Shown here: positions 49,648 to 62,451 of the stretch, one piece after another
Position numbering within the stretch: the stretch's first letter is position 1
How the letters are laid out: each line of letters begins with the position of its first letter
NCBI RefSeq assembly: GCF_001687605.2
Contig: NZ_CP016539.2
Span: forward strand, 92,501 to 156,500
DNA length: 64,000 nucleotides
Source of the DNA: Planococcus plakortidis
Lineage (GTDB): Bacteria; Bacillota; Bacilli; Bacillales_A; Planococcaceae
Reading direction: 5' to 3'
Program-made: the position numbers and the translations under genes
Notes under the pieces: generated by a model
What the model was told of the DNA's origin: nothing
The model's database searches: none
The model's input: the letters and a program-made list of their open reading frames with translations, nothing else

Positions 49648-50304
49648 GTGGGACAAAAAATTCATCCAATTGGAATGCGAATCGGAATCATCCGTGACTG
49701 GGAGTCGAAATGGTACGCTGAAAAAGACTACGCGACACTCCTTCACGAAGATTTGAAAATCCGTGAATACATCGAAACACGTTTGAAAGAAGCTTCCGTT
49801 TCGAAAATCGAAATCGAGCGCGCTGCAAACCGTGTAAACGTAACAATCCACACTGCGAAGCCAGGTATGGTAATCGGTAAAGGTGGCTCTGAAGTAGAAG
49901 TACTTCGTACGCAACTGAACGCGATGACTGGCAAGCGTGTCCACATCAACATCGTAGAAATCAAACGAGCTGACCTTGATGCGAAATTGGTCGCTGAAGG
50001 AATCGCACGCCAGCTAGAAAACCGTGCATCTTTCCGCCGTGCTCAAAAACAAACGATCCAACGCACTATGCGTGCAGGCGCTAAAGGGATCAAAACTCAA
50101 GTATCTGGACGTCTAGGCGGAGCTGACATTGCCCGTGCTGAGTCCTACAGCGAAGGAACTGTTCCGCTCCATACATTGCGCGCTGACATCGACTATGCGC
50201 ACGCTGAAGCAGACACTACTTATGGTAAGCTTGGCGTAAAAGTATGGATCTACCGCGGTGAAGTCCTTCCAACCAAGAAGAATTCTGAGGAAGGAGGCAA
50301 ATAA
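49648..50304 (+). CDS. rpsC: Ribosomal protein S3
   Basis: 218-residue 30S protein at the mRNA entry channel with helicase activity. A KH domain with [15 protein letters not shown] lies in the N-terminal half. The start GTG 49648 comes 3 bases after the rplV stop, with AAGGAGGG inside rplV. Confidence 0.97.
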   Translation: MGQKIHPIGMRIGIIRDWESKWYAEKDYATLLHEDLKIREYIETRLKEASVSKIEIERAANRVNVTIHTAKPGMVIGKGGSEVEVLRTQLNAMTGKRVHINIVEIKRADLDAKLVAEGIARQLENRASFRRAQKQTIQRTMRAGAKGIKTQVSGRLGGADIARAESYSEGTVPLHTLRADIDYAHAEADTTYGKLGVKVWIYRGEVLPTKKNSEEGGK

Positions 50305-50305
50305 T

Positions 50306-50930
<625 letters not shown>

Positions 50931-50953
50931 TAATTCGAGAGGAGGTTGCAAGT

Positions 50954-51217
50954 ATGTCTGAGCGTAACCAACGCAAAGTATACACAGGCCGCGTCGTGTC
51001 TGACAAAATGGATAAAACCATCACAGTAATGGTTGAAACTCAAAAGAAGCACGCGCTTTATGGCAAACGTGTAAAATACTCTAAGAAATTCAAGACTCAT
51101 GATGAGAACAACGAAGCGAAAATGGGCGACATCGTTCGCATCATGGAAACTCGTCCACTATCAGCTACGAAACGTTTCCGTTTAGTGGAAGTCGTCGAAA
51201 AAGCTGTCATCATCTAA
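50954..51217 (+). CDS. rpsQ: Ribosomal protein S17
   Basis: 87-residue OB-fold primary 30S binder. [17 protein letters not shown] and the signature [21 protein letters not shown] are present. GAGGAGGTTG precedes the ATG. Confidence 0.97.
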   Translation: MSERNQRKVYTGRVVSDKMDKTITVMVETQKKHALYGKRVKYSKKFKTHDENNEAKMGDIVRIMETRPLSATKRFRLVEVVEKAVII

Positions 51218-51264
51218 TTTAAATAAGTTCGGAATCCTAAAAGTTCCGGAGGGAGGTTACCTAA

Positions 51265-51633
<369 letters not shown>

Positions 51634-51669
51634 AACATCCAACGTGCGATACCAAGGAGGTGCGACAGA

Positions 51670-51981
51670 ATGCATGTAAAAAAAGGCGATACAGTTAAGG
51701 TCATCTCTGGGAAAGACAAAGGCAAAACAGGAGTTGTTTTGACTGCTCTACCTAAGAAAGACCGTGTGCTCGTTGAAGGTGTTAACATCGTCAAAAAGCA
51801 TACAAAACCGAACCAGGCAAGCCCGCAAGGCGGAATTGTCAGCCAAGAAGCTGCGATCCACGTATCAAACGTGATGGTAGTTGACCCTAAATCCGGCGAG
51901 CCGACTCGCGTAGGATATAAAATGGAAGACGGCAAAAAAGTTCGTGTTGCAAAAAAATCCGGTGAAAAATTAGATAAATAA
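51670..51981 (+). CDS. rplX: Ribosomal protein L24
   Basis: 103-residue assembly-initiating 50S protein with an N-terminal KOW motif ([21 protein letters not shown]). AAGGAGGTG precedes the ATG. The lysine-rich tail is typical. Confidence 0.97.
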   Translation: MHVKKGDTVKVISGKDKGKTGVVLTALPKKDRVLVEGVNIVKKHTKPNQASPQGGIVSQEAAIHVSNVMVVDPKSGEPTRVGYKMEDGKKVRVAKKSGEKLDK

Positions 51982-52008
51982 AATTCCTGAATGAGGGGAG
52001 GTACAAAC

Positions 52009-52753
<745 letters not shown>

Positions 52754-52782
52754 TCCCCTAAATTGGGAAGGAGGTAAATGTA

Positions 52783-53181
52783 ATGACAATGACAGATCCG
52801 ATTGCAGATATGCTGACACGCATTCGTAACGCAAACATGGTTCGTCACGAGAAATTGGAGCTTCCGGCTTCCAACGTGAAAAAAGACATCGCTGAAATCC
52901 TGAAGCGCGAAGGTTTCGTACGTGACGTAGAATATGTTGAAGATGATAAACAAGGCATGATCCGCATTTTCCTTAAATACGGTGCCAACAACGAGCGCGT
53001 CATCACTGGCTTGAAACGCATTTCAAAACCAGGACTACGCGTATACGCTAAAACTGATGAGGTGCCTCGCGTACTGAACGGTCTTGGAATCGCTCTAGTA
53101 TCGACATCACAAGGTTTGGTAACTGACAAAGAAGCCCGCGCGAAAAAAATCGGCGGCGAAATCATAGCTTACGTTTGGTAA
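52783..53181 (+). CDS. rpsH: Ribosomal protein S8
   Basis: 132-residue central-domain 30S protein; in E. coli it represses the spc operon. [20 protein letters not shown] is the start region and the C-terminal [20 protein letters not shown] is the signature. ATG 52783 follows GAAGGAGGTAAA; ATG 52789 is an alternative two codons later. Confidence 0.96.
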   Translation: MTMTDPIADMLTRIRNANMVRHEKLELPASNVKKDIAEILKREGFVRDVEYVEDDKQGMIRIFLKYGANNERVITGLKRISKPGLRVYAKTDEVPRVLNGLGIALVSTSQGLVTDKEARAKKIGGEIIAYVW

Positions 53182-53211
53182 GAAGCAACAAACGAATGGA
53201 GGTGCAACAGA

Positions 53212-53751
53212 ATGTCACGTGTAGGTAAAAAACCAATCGAGGTTCCTGCTAACGTTACCGTTACTGTCGGAGAAGGCAATAACGTAACTGTAAAAGGACC
53301 GAAAGGCGAGCTCACTCGCTCATTTAACCCAGATATCACGATCACGCAGGAAGACAATGTATTGACATTGTCACGCCCATCAGATTCCAAAGACCACCGC
53401 ACAAACCACGGTACAACCCGTGCATTGCTCGCGAACATGGTTATCGGAGTATCTGAAGGCTTCTCCCGCTCACTTGAACTAGTCGGTGTAGGTTACCGTG
53501 CCCAGCTACAAGGCAAGAAATTGGTCTTGAACGTTGGATACTCTCATCCGGTGGAATTCACTCCGGAAGAAGGAATCGAAATCGAAGTACAAGGCAACAC
53601 GAAAGTCGTCGTTAAAGGAATCAACAAAGAGTTGGTCGGAGCACTTGCTTCAAACATCCGTGCTACTCGCCCGCCAGAGCCGTATAAAGGCAAAGGGATC
53701 CGTTACGAAGACGAGAAAGTTCGCCGCAAAGAAGGTAAAACAGGTAAATAA
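53212..53751 (+). CDS. rplF: Ribosomal protein L6
   Basis: 179-residue 50S protein near the sarcin-ricin loop, made of two duplicated domains. [18 protein letters not shown] is the family start and [23 protein letters not shown] the C-terminal signature. TGGAGGTGC precedes the ATG. Confidence 0.97.
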   Translation: MSRVGKKPIEVPANVTVTVGEGNNVTVKGPKGELTRSFNPDITITQEDNVLTLSRPSDSKDHRTNHGTTRALLANMVIGVSEGFSRSLELVGVGYRAQLQGKKLVLNVGYSHPVEFTPEEGIEIEVQGNTKVVVKGINKELVGALASNIRATRPPEPYKGKGIRYEDEKVRRKEGKTGK

Positions 53752-53784
53752 TGCTGCTTAGGCAGGCTGAAAGGAGTGACCTCA

Positions 53785-54147
53785 GTGATTACGAAACTCG
53801 ATAAAAATGCATCCCGTAAGAAACGTCACGCCCGCGTACGTTCTAAAATCACGGGAACAGCTGAACGTCCGCGTTTGAACATTTTCCGCTCAAACAAATA
53901 CATCTACGCTCAATTGATCGACGATGTAAACGGCGTAACGCTTGCTAGCGCATCATCTGCAGACAAAGATTTTTCTCTTGAATCAAAAGGCAATGTCGAA
54001 GCGGCTGCTAAAGTCGGTGAAACGATTGCAAAACGCGCAGTGGAAAACGGCTTGAAATCAGTTGTTTTTGACCGCGGTGGTTATCTATATCATGGACGTG
54101 TACAAGCTTTGGCTGAAGCTGCACGTGAAAACGGCTTAGAATTTTAA
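53785..54147 (+). CDS. rplR: Ribosomal protein L18
   Basis: 120-residue 5S rRNA binding protein. The frame begins at GTG 53776, but GTG 53785 gives [19 protein letters not shown], the family start, and uses AAAGGAGTG as its ribosome site. [20 protein letters not shown] is the C-terminal signature. Confidence 0.96.
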   Translation: MITKLDKNASRKKRHARVRSKITGTAERPRLNIFRSNKYIYAQLIDDVNGVTLASASSADKDFSLESKGNVEAAAKVGETIAKRAVENGLKSVVFDRGGYLYHGRVQALAEAARENGLEF

Positions 54148-54167
54148 AAGAAGGAGGGACACATATA

Positions 54168-54668
54168 ATGCGTCGTATTGATCCAAACAAACTTGAACTT
54201 GAAGAACGCGTAGTTACGATTAACCGCGTAGCGAAAGTTGTAAAAGGTGGACGTCGTTTCCGTTTCTCCGCATTGGTTGTTGTAGGCGACAAAAATGGTA
54301 AAGTCGGTTTTGGGACTGGGAAAGCACAAGAAGTTCCAGAAGCAATCCGTAAAGCTATTGAAGATGCGAAGAAGAACTTGATCGAAGTACCTATGGTTAA
54401 AGGTACTACTCCACATCTAGTGACCGGGCGCTTCGGTGCCGGCTCGATTCTTATCAAACCTGCTTCACCAGGTACTGGTGTTATCGCTGGTGGTCCTGTA
54501 CGTGCGGTATTGGAGCTTGCAGGAGTACAAGACATCTTGTCTAAATCTCTTGGTTCCAACACACCGATCAACATGGTCCGTGCTACTATCAACGGTTTGA
54601 CTCAACTGAAGAGCGCTGATGAAGTTGCAAAACTTCGCGGTAAAACTACAGAAGAGTTATTCCAATAA
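54168..54668 (+). CDS. rpsE: Ribosomal protein S5
   Basis: 166-residue 30S protein that affects decoding accuracy. Signature motifs are [20 protein letters not shown] and [19 protein letters not shown]. The spectinomycin-related loop [11 protein letters not shown] looks wild type. AAGGAGGGAC precedes the ATG. Confidence 0.97.
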   Translation: MRRIDPNKLELEERVVTINRVAKVVKGGRRFRFSALVVVGDKNGKVGFGTGKAQEVPEAIRKAIEDAKKNLIEVPMVKGTTPHLVTGRFGAGSILIKPASPGTGVIAGGPVRAVLELAGVQDILSKSLGSNTPINMVRATINGLTQLKSADEVAKLRGKTTEELFQ

Positions 54669-54682
54669 GGGAGGGAAATTAC

Positions 54683-54865
54683 ATGGCTACTAAACTAGAA
54701 ATTACCCTCACTAAGTCTGTGATCGGTTCAAAGCCGGCACAGCGCAAAACAGTCCAGTCACTAGGCCTGCGTAAAATGCATCAAACAGTTGAGCACCAAG
54801 ACAATGCCGCAGTTCGCGGAATGCTTGATAAAGTCGCTCACTTAGTCACTATCAAAGAAGTTTAA
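54683..54865 (+). CDS. rpmD: Ribosomal protein L30
   Basis: 60-residue 50S protein. [32 protein letters not shown] is the whole family core (two parts quoted as one motif span, residues about 4-35). GGGAGGGAA precedes the ATG. Confidence 0.96.
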   Translation: MATKLEITLTKSVIGSKPAQRKTVQSLGLRKMHQTVEHQDNAAVRGMLDKVAHLVTIKEV

Positions 54866-54898
54866 TCCCTGATTTCTATAGAAGGAGGTGCCAACCAC

Positions 54899-55339
54899 AT
54901 GAAACTTCACGAATTAAAACCAGCAGAAGGTTCACGCAGCTCACGCAAGCGTATCGGACGCGGAATCGGTTCAGGTACTGGTAAAACTGCCGGTAAAGGT
55001 CATAAAGGTCAAAAAGCCCGTTCAGGCGGCGGTGTCCGTCCAGGATTCGAGGGTGGTCAAAACCCATTGTTCCGTCGTTTGCCGAAGCGTGGATTCACGA
55101 ACATCAACCGTAAAGACTACACTGTCGTAAATCTTGACGTGTTGAACCGTTTCGAAGAAGGCACAGAAATTACACCTGCATTGTTGATCGAAACAGGTGT
55201 TGTGAGCAAAGAGCGTTCTGGTATCAAGATCCTTGGTAACGGAAGCTTGGACAAGAAATTGTCTGTACAAGCCCACAAATTCTCTGCATCAGCTAAAGAA
55301 GCGATTGAAGCTGCCGGCGGTCAAACCGAGGTGCTTTAA
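54899..55339 (+). CDS. rplO: Ribosomal protein L15
   Basis: 146-residue late-assembly 50S protein. A glycine- and lysine-rich N-terminal half ([20 protein letters not shown]) threads through rRNA, and a globular C-terminal half ends in [19 protein letters not shown] precedes the ATG. The stop shares one base with the secY start. Confidence 0.96.
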   Translation: MKLHELKPAEGSRSSRKRIGRGIGSGTGKTAGKGHKGQKARSGGGVRPGFEGGQNPLFRRLPKRGFTNINRKDYTVVNLDVLNRFEEGTEITPALLIETGVVSKERSGIKILGNGSLDKKLSVQAHKFSASAKEAIEAAGGQTEVL

Positions 55340-56634
55340 TGTTTCAGACAATCTCTAATCTTATGCGCGTATCTGATATTCGAAATAAAATTTTCTTTAC
55401 TTTAGCAATGCTCATCATCTTCCGTATCGGGACATTCGTTCCGGTGCCGAACGTTGATGCGTCAGTACTCCAAGCTACTGATCAGATGGGTCTGATCGGT
55501 TTCTTGAATACTTTCGGCGGAGGCGCCCTAGCCAACTTCTCGATTTTGGCGATGGGGATCATGCCTTACATTACGGCATCGATCATCGTGCAGCTTCTGC
55601 AGATGGATGTTGTGCCGAAATTTGCTGAGTGGGCGAAACAAGGCGAAGTCGGAAGACGGAAACTTGCGCAATTCACTCGTTACTTTACAATCGTTCTTGC
55701 CTTCATTCAGGCGATCGGCATGTCTTATGGATTCAACCAAATGTACGGTGGTACATTGATCCAAGACGATTCGATTGCGACGTATGTGGTAATCGCTATC
55801 GTACTGACAGCAGGAACAGCATTTCTATTGTGGCTTGGTGAGCAGATCACGGCAAAAGGCGTGGGGAACGGTATTTCGATTATCATCTTCGCAGGGATTG
55901 TCGCTGCAGTACCAGGAGCAATCAACCAACTTTATGCGCAGCAGATCCAAGGGGCTGGCGACCAGCTTCCGATCAACATTGTCATCATGGCATTGCTCGC
56001 ACTCGCAGTTGTTGCAATTACTGTATTGGTCATTTACGTCCAACAAGCGTTGCGTAAAATCCCGATCCAGTATGCCAAGCGTGTCGCTGGCCGTGGCCAG
56101 AGCTCGAATGGGCAGCAAACGCATTTACCTTTGAAAGTAAACGCGGCCGGAGTTATCCCGGTAATCTTTGCAGTGGCGTTCATCATCACGCCGCAAACCA
56201 TCGCTTCTTTCTTTGGTGCCAACGCGTTTACGGAGGCAATCCAGAATACGTTTGATTACACGCGTCCTGTCGGCATGATCATCTATGTCGCCTTGATCAT
56301 CGCATTCACGTATTTCTATGCATTCATTCAGGTCAATCCTGAAAACGTGGCGGACAACTTGAAAAAGCAAGGTGCATACATTCCGGGAATCCGTCCGGGT
56401 AAAAATACGCAAGATTATTTAACAAGTGTGCTTTACCGCCTAACTTTTGTAGGAGCGATCTTCCTCTCAGTTATCTCGGTTCTGCCAATTTTCTTCATCA
56501 ACGTCGCAAACCTGCCTCAATCTGCACAGATTGGCGGCACCAGTTTGCTGATTGTCGTCGGGGTAGCCCTCGAGACGATGAAGCAATTGGAATCGCAGCT
56601 TGTGAAACGTCATTACAAAGGCTTTATGAAATAA
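55339..56634 (+). CDS. secY: SecY, translocase channel
   Basis: 431-residue membrane protein with ten transmembrane helices that forms the protein-conducting channel with SecE. FNTFGGGALANFSILAMGIMPYI-type helix 2 and the later cytoplasmic loop with the conserved arginines before YLTSVLYRLTFVG are visible. It starts on the last base of the rplO stop, so translation is coupled. Confidence 0.96.
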   Translation: MFQTISNLMRVSDIRNKIFFTLAMLIIFRIGTFVPVPNVDASVLQATDQMGLIGFLNTFGGGALANFSILAMGIMPYITASIIVQLLQMDVVPKFAEWAKQGEVGRRKLAQFTRYFTIVLAFIQAIGMSYGFNQMYGGTLIQDDSIATYVVIAIVLTAGTAFLLWLGEQITAKGVGNGISIIIFAGIVAAVPGAINQLYAQQIQGAGDQLPINIVIMALLALAVVAITVLVIYVQQALRKIPIQYAKRVAGRGQSSNGQQTHLPLKVNAAGVIPVIFAVAFIITPQTIASFFGANAFTEAIQNTFDYTRPVGMIIYVALIIAFTYFYAFIQVNPENVADNLKKQGAYIPGIRPGKNTQDYLTSVLYRLTFVGAIFLSVISVLPIFFINVANLPQSAQIGGTSLLIVVGVALETMKQLESQLVKRHYKGFMK

Positions 56635-57345
<711 letters not shown>

Positions 57346-57748
57346 GTCCCCGGCGCCGGGCGCAGTTAGTTGCCTCCATGTGGCTTTAAGGAGCACCGGA
57401 GATATGAATTTTCGTGAGCTGCAAAAGCAAACAAGGCCTGATTATATGAAACCGGTGAGGCTCGTTGCTCCGTGCAATTCCGCACCGGAGGTAGTATAAT
57501 GGGTTTCGTGGAAGCATCTGTGTAACGGGTTTGGAACTCATCCAAGGCAGTCCGGGCAGTCGAGGATACGTGGGTCAGACTGGTAACCGGAACCCCCGAA
57601 CTCCGCTGTCAGAAGTGGGGCGAGGAACCCGGAGAAGGTCTTTCAAATGTCACTCATGCATTCCTTGTGAATGGATAAGAATCATTCAATCAGCAAATAC
57701 TGTTTGAAGATGAGTACCTGATTTGTATACAGAAGGGAGACTGGGTCG
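57346..57748 (+). mobile_element. Non-coding gap with group II intron-like remnant
   Basis: About 400 bases without a gene, where B. subtilis has map and a small KOW-protein gene. Bases about 57358-57640 have the look of a bacterial group II intron domain I: a GC-rich, highly structured start (GGGCGCAGTTAGTTG), then GGTAGTATAATGGGTTTCG at 57490-57508, GGCAGTCCGGGCAG near 57546, and ACCCCCGAACTC near 57592-57603. No reverse transcriptase ORF and no domain V-like hairpin (AGC...GTT around GAAA) are present, so it would be a 3'-truncated remnant. This rests on recalled intron style, not an alignment. The last 100 bases (57640-57748) show nothing clear. Confidence 0.45.
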
Positions 57749-57967
57749 ATGGCGAAAGACGATGTAATTGAAATCGAAGGAACAGTCGTTGAGACTTTGC
57801 CTAACGCGATGTTTAAAGTGGAGCTTGAAAACGGCCATACGATTCTTGCGCACGTATCAGGCAAGATTCGCATGCATTTCATCCGCATTCTGCCAGGAGA
57901 TAAAGTGACAGTGGAACTTTCTCCTTATGATTTAACACGCGGTCGCATCACATACCGTTTTAAATAA
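57749..57967 (+). CDS. infA: Translation initiation factor IF-1
   Basis: 72-residue OB-fold factor that binds the ribosomal A site during initiation. [21 protein letters not shown] and the C-terminal [15 protein letters not shown] are the family sequence, with canonical length. GAAGGGAGAC precedes the ATG. Confidence 0.97.
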   Translation: MAKDDVIEIEGTVVETLPNAMFKVELENGHTILAHVSGKIRMHFIRILPGDKVTVELSPYDLTRGRITYRFK

Positions 57968-58004
57968 TCTTTTGCACTCCGGACTACTAAGGAGGTTGGG
58001 TTAG

Positions 58005-58118
<114 letters not shown>

Positions 58119-58142
58119 TAAAGAAGGAGGTGCATCGCACAC

Positions 58143-58508
58143 ATGGCACGTATTTCTGGTGTTGACATTCCGCGCGATAAACGCGTTGTAATTTCATTGA
58201 CTTATATCTACGGTGTTGGGAAAACGACTGCTCAGAAAGTCCTTTCTGATGCTGGCGTTTCTGAAGAGACTCGCGTCCGCGACCTTACAGAAGACGAATT
58301 GAACAATATCCGTGAACAACTAGACCAATACAAAATCGAAGGTGACCTTCGCCGTGAAGTTTCCATGAACATCAAACGTTTGATGGAAATCGCTAGCGTC
58401 CGTGGTATCCGCCACCGTCGCGGTCTTCCGGTCCGTGGTCAAAACACGAAGAACAACGCGCGTACGCGTAAAGGTCCTCGTAAAACTGTAGCTAACAAGA
58501 AAAAATAA
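58143..58508 (+). CDS. rpsM: Ribosomal protein S13
   Basis: 121-residue 30S head protein that bridges to the 50S subunit. [18 protein letters not shown] is the start and [20 protein letters not shown] the tRNA-contacting tail. AAGGAGGTGC precedes the ATG. Confidence 0.97.
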   Translation: MARISGVDIPRDKRVVISLTYIYGVGKTTAQKVLSDAGVSEETRVRDLTEDELNNIREQLDQYKIEGDLRREVSMNIKRLMEIASVRGIRHRRGLPVRGQNTKNNARTRKGPRKTVANKKK

Positions 58509-58515
58509 TCAGTAA

Positions 58516-58923
<408 letters not shown>

Positions 58924-59050
58924 TCGTTGGTCTGAATAGGATTTTTGAACATCACGACTTACTCAATGTGTTCTGAATCGTAGCGAAAGTCTGTGACTAT
59001 CGAATTCTTATGCAACGAAAATACCGACGTTTTGAAGGAGGGTAAACTGA

Positions 59051-59995
59051 ATGCTCGAAATAGAAAAACCAAAAATTGAAACGGTTGAGATCGACAGCAA
59101 CGCCAAATACGGCAAATTCGTTGTCGAACCCCTTGAGCGTGGATATGGTACCACTTTAGGTAACTCCTTACGTCGAATCTTACTTTCATCTTTACCTGGC
59201 GCAGCTGTTACTTCGATCCAAATTGATGGCGTCTTGCATGAATTCTCCACTGTCGAAGGTGTAGAAGAAGATGTAGCCTCTATCATTTTGAACATCAAGA
59301 AGCTTGCGTTGAAAATTTACTCTGACGAAGAAAAAGTCATTGAAATTGACGTAAAAGGTGACGGAACGGTTACGGCTGCAGATATCACTCACGATAGTGA
59401 CGTGGAAATTCTGAATCCGGATCTATATATTGCAACAATCGCGAAAAACGGCCACTTGCGCATGCGCATGTATGCTAACCGCGGCCGTGGATATGCCCGT
59501 GCAGATCAGAACAAACGTGAAGATCTTCCGATCGGCGTCATCCCGATTGACTCTATTTACACGCCAGTTTCACGCGTCAATTTCCAAGTGGAAAATACCC
59601 GTGTGGGCCAACTCGCTCATTTCGATAAATTAACCCTCGATGTCTGGACAGATGGAAGCATCGGTCCTAAAGAGGCAATTGCGCTTGGCGCGAAAATTTT
59701 CACTGAACATCTGAACATCTTCGTAGGATTGACGGATGAGGCCCAAACAGCTGAAATCATGGTTGAGAAAGAAGAAGACCAAAAAGAGAAAGTGCTTGAG
59801 ATGACTATCGAAGAGCTTGATCTTTCGGTCCGTTCTTATAACTGCCTGAAACGTGCCGGCATTAACACCGTCCACGAATTGGCCAACAAGTCGGAAGACG
59901 ACATGATGAAAGTTCGCAACCTCGGACGCAAATCACTTGAAGAAGTGAAAGTGAAGTTGGAAGATCTAGGCCTTGGCCTTCGTAAAGAAGACTGA
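59051..59995 (+). CDS. rpoA: RNA polymerase alpha subunit
   Basis: 314-residue subunit that scaffolds polymerase assembly. The N-terminal dimerisation domain holds [21 protein letters not shown], a linker rich in E and K follows ([10 protein letters not shown]), and the C-terminal domain for UP elements and activators is [29 protein letters not shown] precedes the ATG. Confidence 0.97.
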   Translation: MLEIEKPKIETVEIDSNAKYGKFVVEPLERGYGTTLGNSLRRILLSSLPGAAVTSIQIDGVLHEFSTVEGVEEDVASIILNIKKLALKIYSDEEKVIEIDVKGDGTVTAADITHDSDVEILNPDLYIATIAKNGHLRMRMYANRGRGYARADQNKREDLPIGVIPIDSIYTPVSRVNFQVENTRVGQLAHFDKLTLDVWTDGSIGPKEAIALGAKIFTEHLNIFVGLTDEAQTAEIMVEKEEDQKEKVLEMTIEELDLSVRSYNCLKRAGINTVHELANKSEDDMMKVRNLGRKSLEEVKVKLEDLGLGLRKED

Positions 59996-60040
59996 TTGCC
60001 CGACTCTTCCTGAACTATTCAACAAAGGAGGGAAACTTCA

Positions 60041-60415
60041 ATGAGAAAACTTCAACGTACAAGTTCTCAACGTAAAGCGCTTTTGCGTGACCTTACGACT
60101 GACCTAATCGTCCACGAACGCATTCAGACAACTGAAGCGCGTGCAAAAGAAGTCCGTTCAACTGTAGAAAAAATGATTACGCTTGGTAAGCGCGGAGATA
60201 TCCACGCACGCCGTAAAGCTGCAGCATACATTCGCCGTGAACTCGTGACTTCGACTGACGAAGAAGGCAACGAAAACACAATCTTTGCTTTGCAAAAATT
60301 GTTTGATGATGTTGCACCACGTTACGCTGACCGTCAAGGCGGCTACACACGCATCATGAAAATGGGGCCTCGTCGCGGAGATGGCGCACCAATCGTAATT
60401 ATTGAATTGGTTTAA
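60041..60415 (+). CDS. rplQ: Ribosomal protein L17
   Basis: 124-residue 50S protein at the tunnel exit. [22 protein letters not shown] is the family start. The acidic insertion [12 protein letters not shown] before [16 protein letters not shown] is of the Firmicute form. AAGGAGGGAAAC precedes the ATG. Last gene of the ribosomal superoperon. Confidence 0.97.
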   Translation: MRKLQRTSSQRKALLRDLTTDLIVHERIQTTEARAKEVRSTVEKMITLGKRGDIHARRKAAAYIRRELVTSTDEEGNENTIFALQKLFDDVAPRYADRQGGYTRIMKMGPRRGDGAPIVIIELV

Positions 60416-60421
60416 TCAGTT

Positions 60422-60448
60422 GAAGAGGGTTCATAGCCCTCTTCTTTT
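60422..60448 (+). terminator. Terminator after rplQ
   Basis: Stem GAAGAGGG / CCCTCTTC with a seven-base loop and TTTT. It ends the S10-spc-alpha transcript. Confidence 0.88.
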
Positions 60449-60493
60449 AGCATCATGATTTATACGACAATATGAAAAGCTGAGTGTTATGAT

Positions 60494-60617
60494 GAGCGAG
60501 CCTTCGGGCGGCGTCTCGTCTAGCTCTACGCACCTCATTCAACCGGCGGCTTAAGCACCCGCAGGAGCCATAGAGACAGAAAAGCGCATACTCTGAATGA
60601 GGTGCGCGCTTTTTTTA
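60494..60617. repeat. Hairpin element with GTCTAGCTC motif, possible dispersed repeat
   Basis: Two perfect 13-bp arms, CGCACCTCATTCA (60529-60541) and TGAATGAGGTGCG (60594-60606), enclose 52 bases and are followed by CGC and seven T. The left flank carries CTCGTCTAGCTC (60515-60526), a motif I associate with short repeated intergenic elements in Bacillaceae, and a GCC-TTCG-GGC mini-hairpin (60499-60508). It may be a repeat unit that doubles as a terminator. The rest of 60449-60754 shows no gene and no clear promoter. Confidence 0.5.
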
Positions 60618-60754
60618 TTTATTGATCCATTAATTTTCAGTGTTGATGTTCCACAGAGGGGGATATGAACAGTGCAAATTAAGCGTGGCTAGAGCGTTCC
60701 CGTTTTACAGCACATAAGAGCAGAGTAGAGAATGTTTAGAGGAGGCTTCAACAT

Positions 60755-61603
60755 ATGAAAGGAAGCATTTTGTCATTTGAACAAGTGACATTCACATACG
60801 TACCAGAAGACGAATCGATCAAGCCGGCTGTCTCGGATCTGTCGTTTTCGATCGGGGAAGGGGAATGGGTGGCGCTGGTCGGCCATAACGGTTCGGGCAA
60901 ATCGACAATCGCCAAGCTGATGAACGGCTTATTATTCCCCCAGCAAGGAACAGTCAAAGCGATGGGATTGACAATGTCTGAAGAAAGCTTATGGGACATC
61001 CGTTCGCAGATGGGGATGGTATTCCAGAATCCGGACAATCAATTTGTCGGGGCGACGGTGCAGGATGATGTGGCGTTCGCTTTAGAGAACAACGGCGTTC
61101 CCCACGAAGAAATGGTCGTTCGTGTCCGGGAATCCTTACAGCAAGTGAAGATGGCGGATTATCTTGACCACGAACCGCATCACCTGTCCGGCGGGCAAAA
61201 GCAGCGTGTGGCGATTGCCGGGGCACTTGCTTTGCGGCCGCGCCTGCTCATTTTGGATGAAGCGACTTCGATGCTCGATCCGCAAGGGCGACGGGAAGTC
61301 ATCGAGACGATCCGTGAGTTGCGTGAAGCAACAGGCCTCACTGTGCTGTCGATCACCCATGACCTCGAGGAAGCGGCGCTCGCTGACCGTGTATTGGTGA
61401 TGAGTGCCGGGCAGAAACAAATGGAAGGTACGCCCGATGAGGTGTTTTCCGCTGGTGAAGAGCTGACGGAGATGGGGCTGGACTTGCCGTTTGCAATGCG
61501 GATGGCCGGTTTACTGAAACAAGCCGGTGTGCCGATGACCGGTGAATCTATGACAGAACATGAGCTGGTGGAGGAATTATGGACATATTACTCAAGCAAG
61601 TAG
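60755..61603 (+). CDS. ecfA1: ECF transporter ATPase EcfA1
   Basis: 282-residue ABC ATPase of the energy-coupling module shared by vitamin and metal uptake systems. Walker A GHNGSGKST, Q-loop region FQNPDNQFVGATVQDDVAFA, signature LSGGQKQRVAIAGALA and Walker B LLILDEATSMLD are intact; the later ITHDLEEA carries the switch histidine. GAGGAGG precedes the ATG. It overlaps ecfA2 by 25 bases. Substrate-binding S proteins would be encoded elsewhere. Confidence 0.95.
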   Translation: MKGSILSFEQVTFTYVPEDESIKPAVSDLSFSIGEGEWVALVGHNGSGKSTIAKLMNGLLFPQQGTVKAMGLTMSEESLWDIRSQMGMVFQNPDNQFVGATVQDDVAFALENNGVPHEEMVVRVRESLQQVKMADYLDHEPHHLSGGQKQRVAIAGALALRPRLLILDEATSMLDPQGRREVIETIRELREATGLTVLSITHDLEEAALADRVLVMSAGQKQMEGTPDEVFSAGEELTEMGLDLPFAMRMAGLLKQAGVPMTGESMTEHELVEELWTYYSSK

Positions 61604-62451
61604 GATACAGCTACGCCAAAGATACCCCTTTTGAAAAACGGGCATTAACGGACGTGACCCTGCACATACCGTCCGGCTCTTACACAGCGATCATCGGGCA
61701 TACAGGTTCGGGGAAATCGACCGTACTCCAGCATTTGAATGCCTTATTGCAGCCGACTGAAGGCAGTGTGCTGATCGGCGAACGGAAAATCGAGGCAGGG
61801 ACGAAAGCGAAAAACTTGCGCGATGTGCGGAAAAAAGTCGGCATCGTCTTCCAGTTTCCGGAACAACAGCTATTTGATGAAACGGTCCTGAAAGATATCA
61901 TGTTCGGCCCGCTGAACTTCGGCGTGCCGGAAGAAGAAGCACGCAGACGGGCCATTGCTTTGGTCGATCAGCTCGGGCTTCCGGATAACGTGCTCGAGAA
62001 ATCGCCGTTTGACTTATCCGGCGGACAGATGCGCCGCGTCGCCATTGCAGGAGTCTTGGCGATGGAGCCGGATGTACTCGTGCTGGATGAACCTACGGCC
62101 GGGCTCGACCCGCGCGGACGCCGGGAAATCATGGACTTGTTTTATCGGCTCCATCAAGAAAAGGGCTTAACGACTGTACTTGTGACACATAGCATGGAAG
62201 ATGCGGCGCGGTATGCGGATACAGTGGCGATCATGCACAGCGGAAAATGCGTCGCGACCGGAGAGGTGCGTGAAGTCTTTGCCAATGAAGAACAGCTCGG
62301 CGATTACCGGCTGGAGCCGCCGCGCACCGTGCGCATGCAGCGGGAGTTTGAAGAAAAAACCGGCTTAACGCTCGATGAACTTGCGCTGACCGAAGAAGCG
62401 CTTGCGCAATCCATTGCGCAAGCACTCCAGGAAGGGCGTGAGCCGAAATGA
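61579..62451 (+). CDS. ecfA2: ECF transporter ATPase EcfA2
   Basis: 290-residue partner ATPase; it pairs with EcfA1 on EcfT. Walker A GHTGSGKST, Q-loop VFQFPEQQLFDETVLKD, signature LSGGQMRRVAIAGVLA and Walker B VLVLDEPTAGLD are present, with VTHSMEDA for the switch histidine. The start lies inside ecfA1, with GGAGGAATT as ribosome site, and the stop overlaps ecfT, so all three are translationally linked. Confidence 0.95.
   Translation: MDILLKQVGYSYAKDTPFEKRALTDVTLHIPSGSYTAIIGHTGSGKSTVLQHLNALLQPTEGSVLIGERKIEAGTKAKNLRDVRKKVGIVFQFPEQQLFDETVLKDIMFGPLNFGVPEEEARRRAIALVDQLGLPDNVLEKSPFDLSGGQMRRVAIAGVLAMEPDVLVLDEPTAGLDPRGRREIMDLFYRLHQEKGLTTVLVTHSMEDAARYADTVAIMHSGKCVATGEVREVFANEEQLGDYRLEPPRTVRMQREFEEKTGLTLDELALTEEALAQSIAQALQEGREPK

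Noticed and set aside
57704..57731. Promoter-like TTGAAG-16-TATACA before infA
   Set aside because: The start point would fall in the infA ribosome site, leaving essentially no leader, so it is probably chance.
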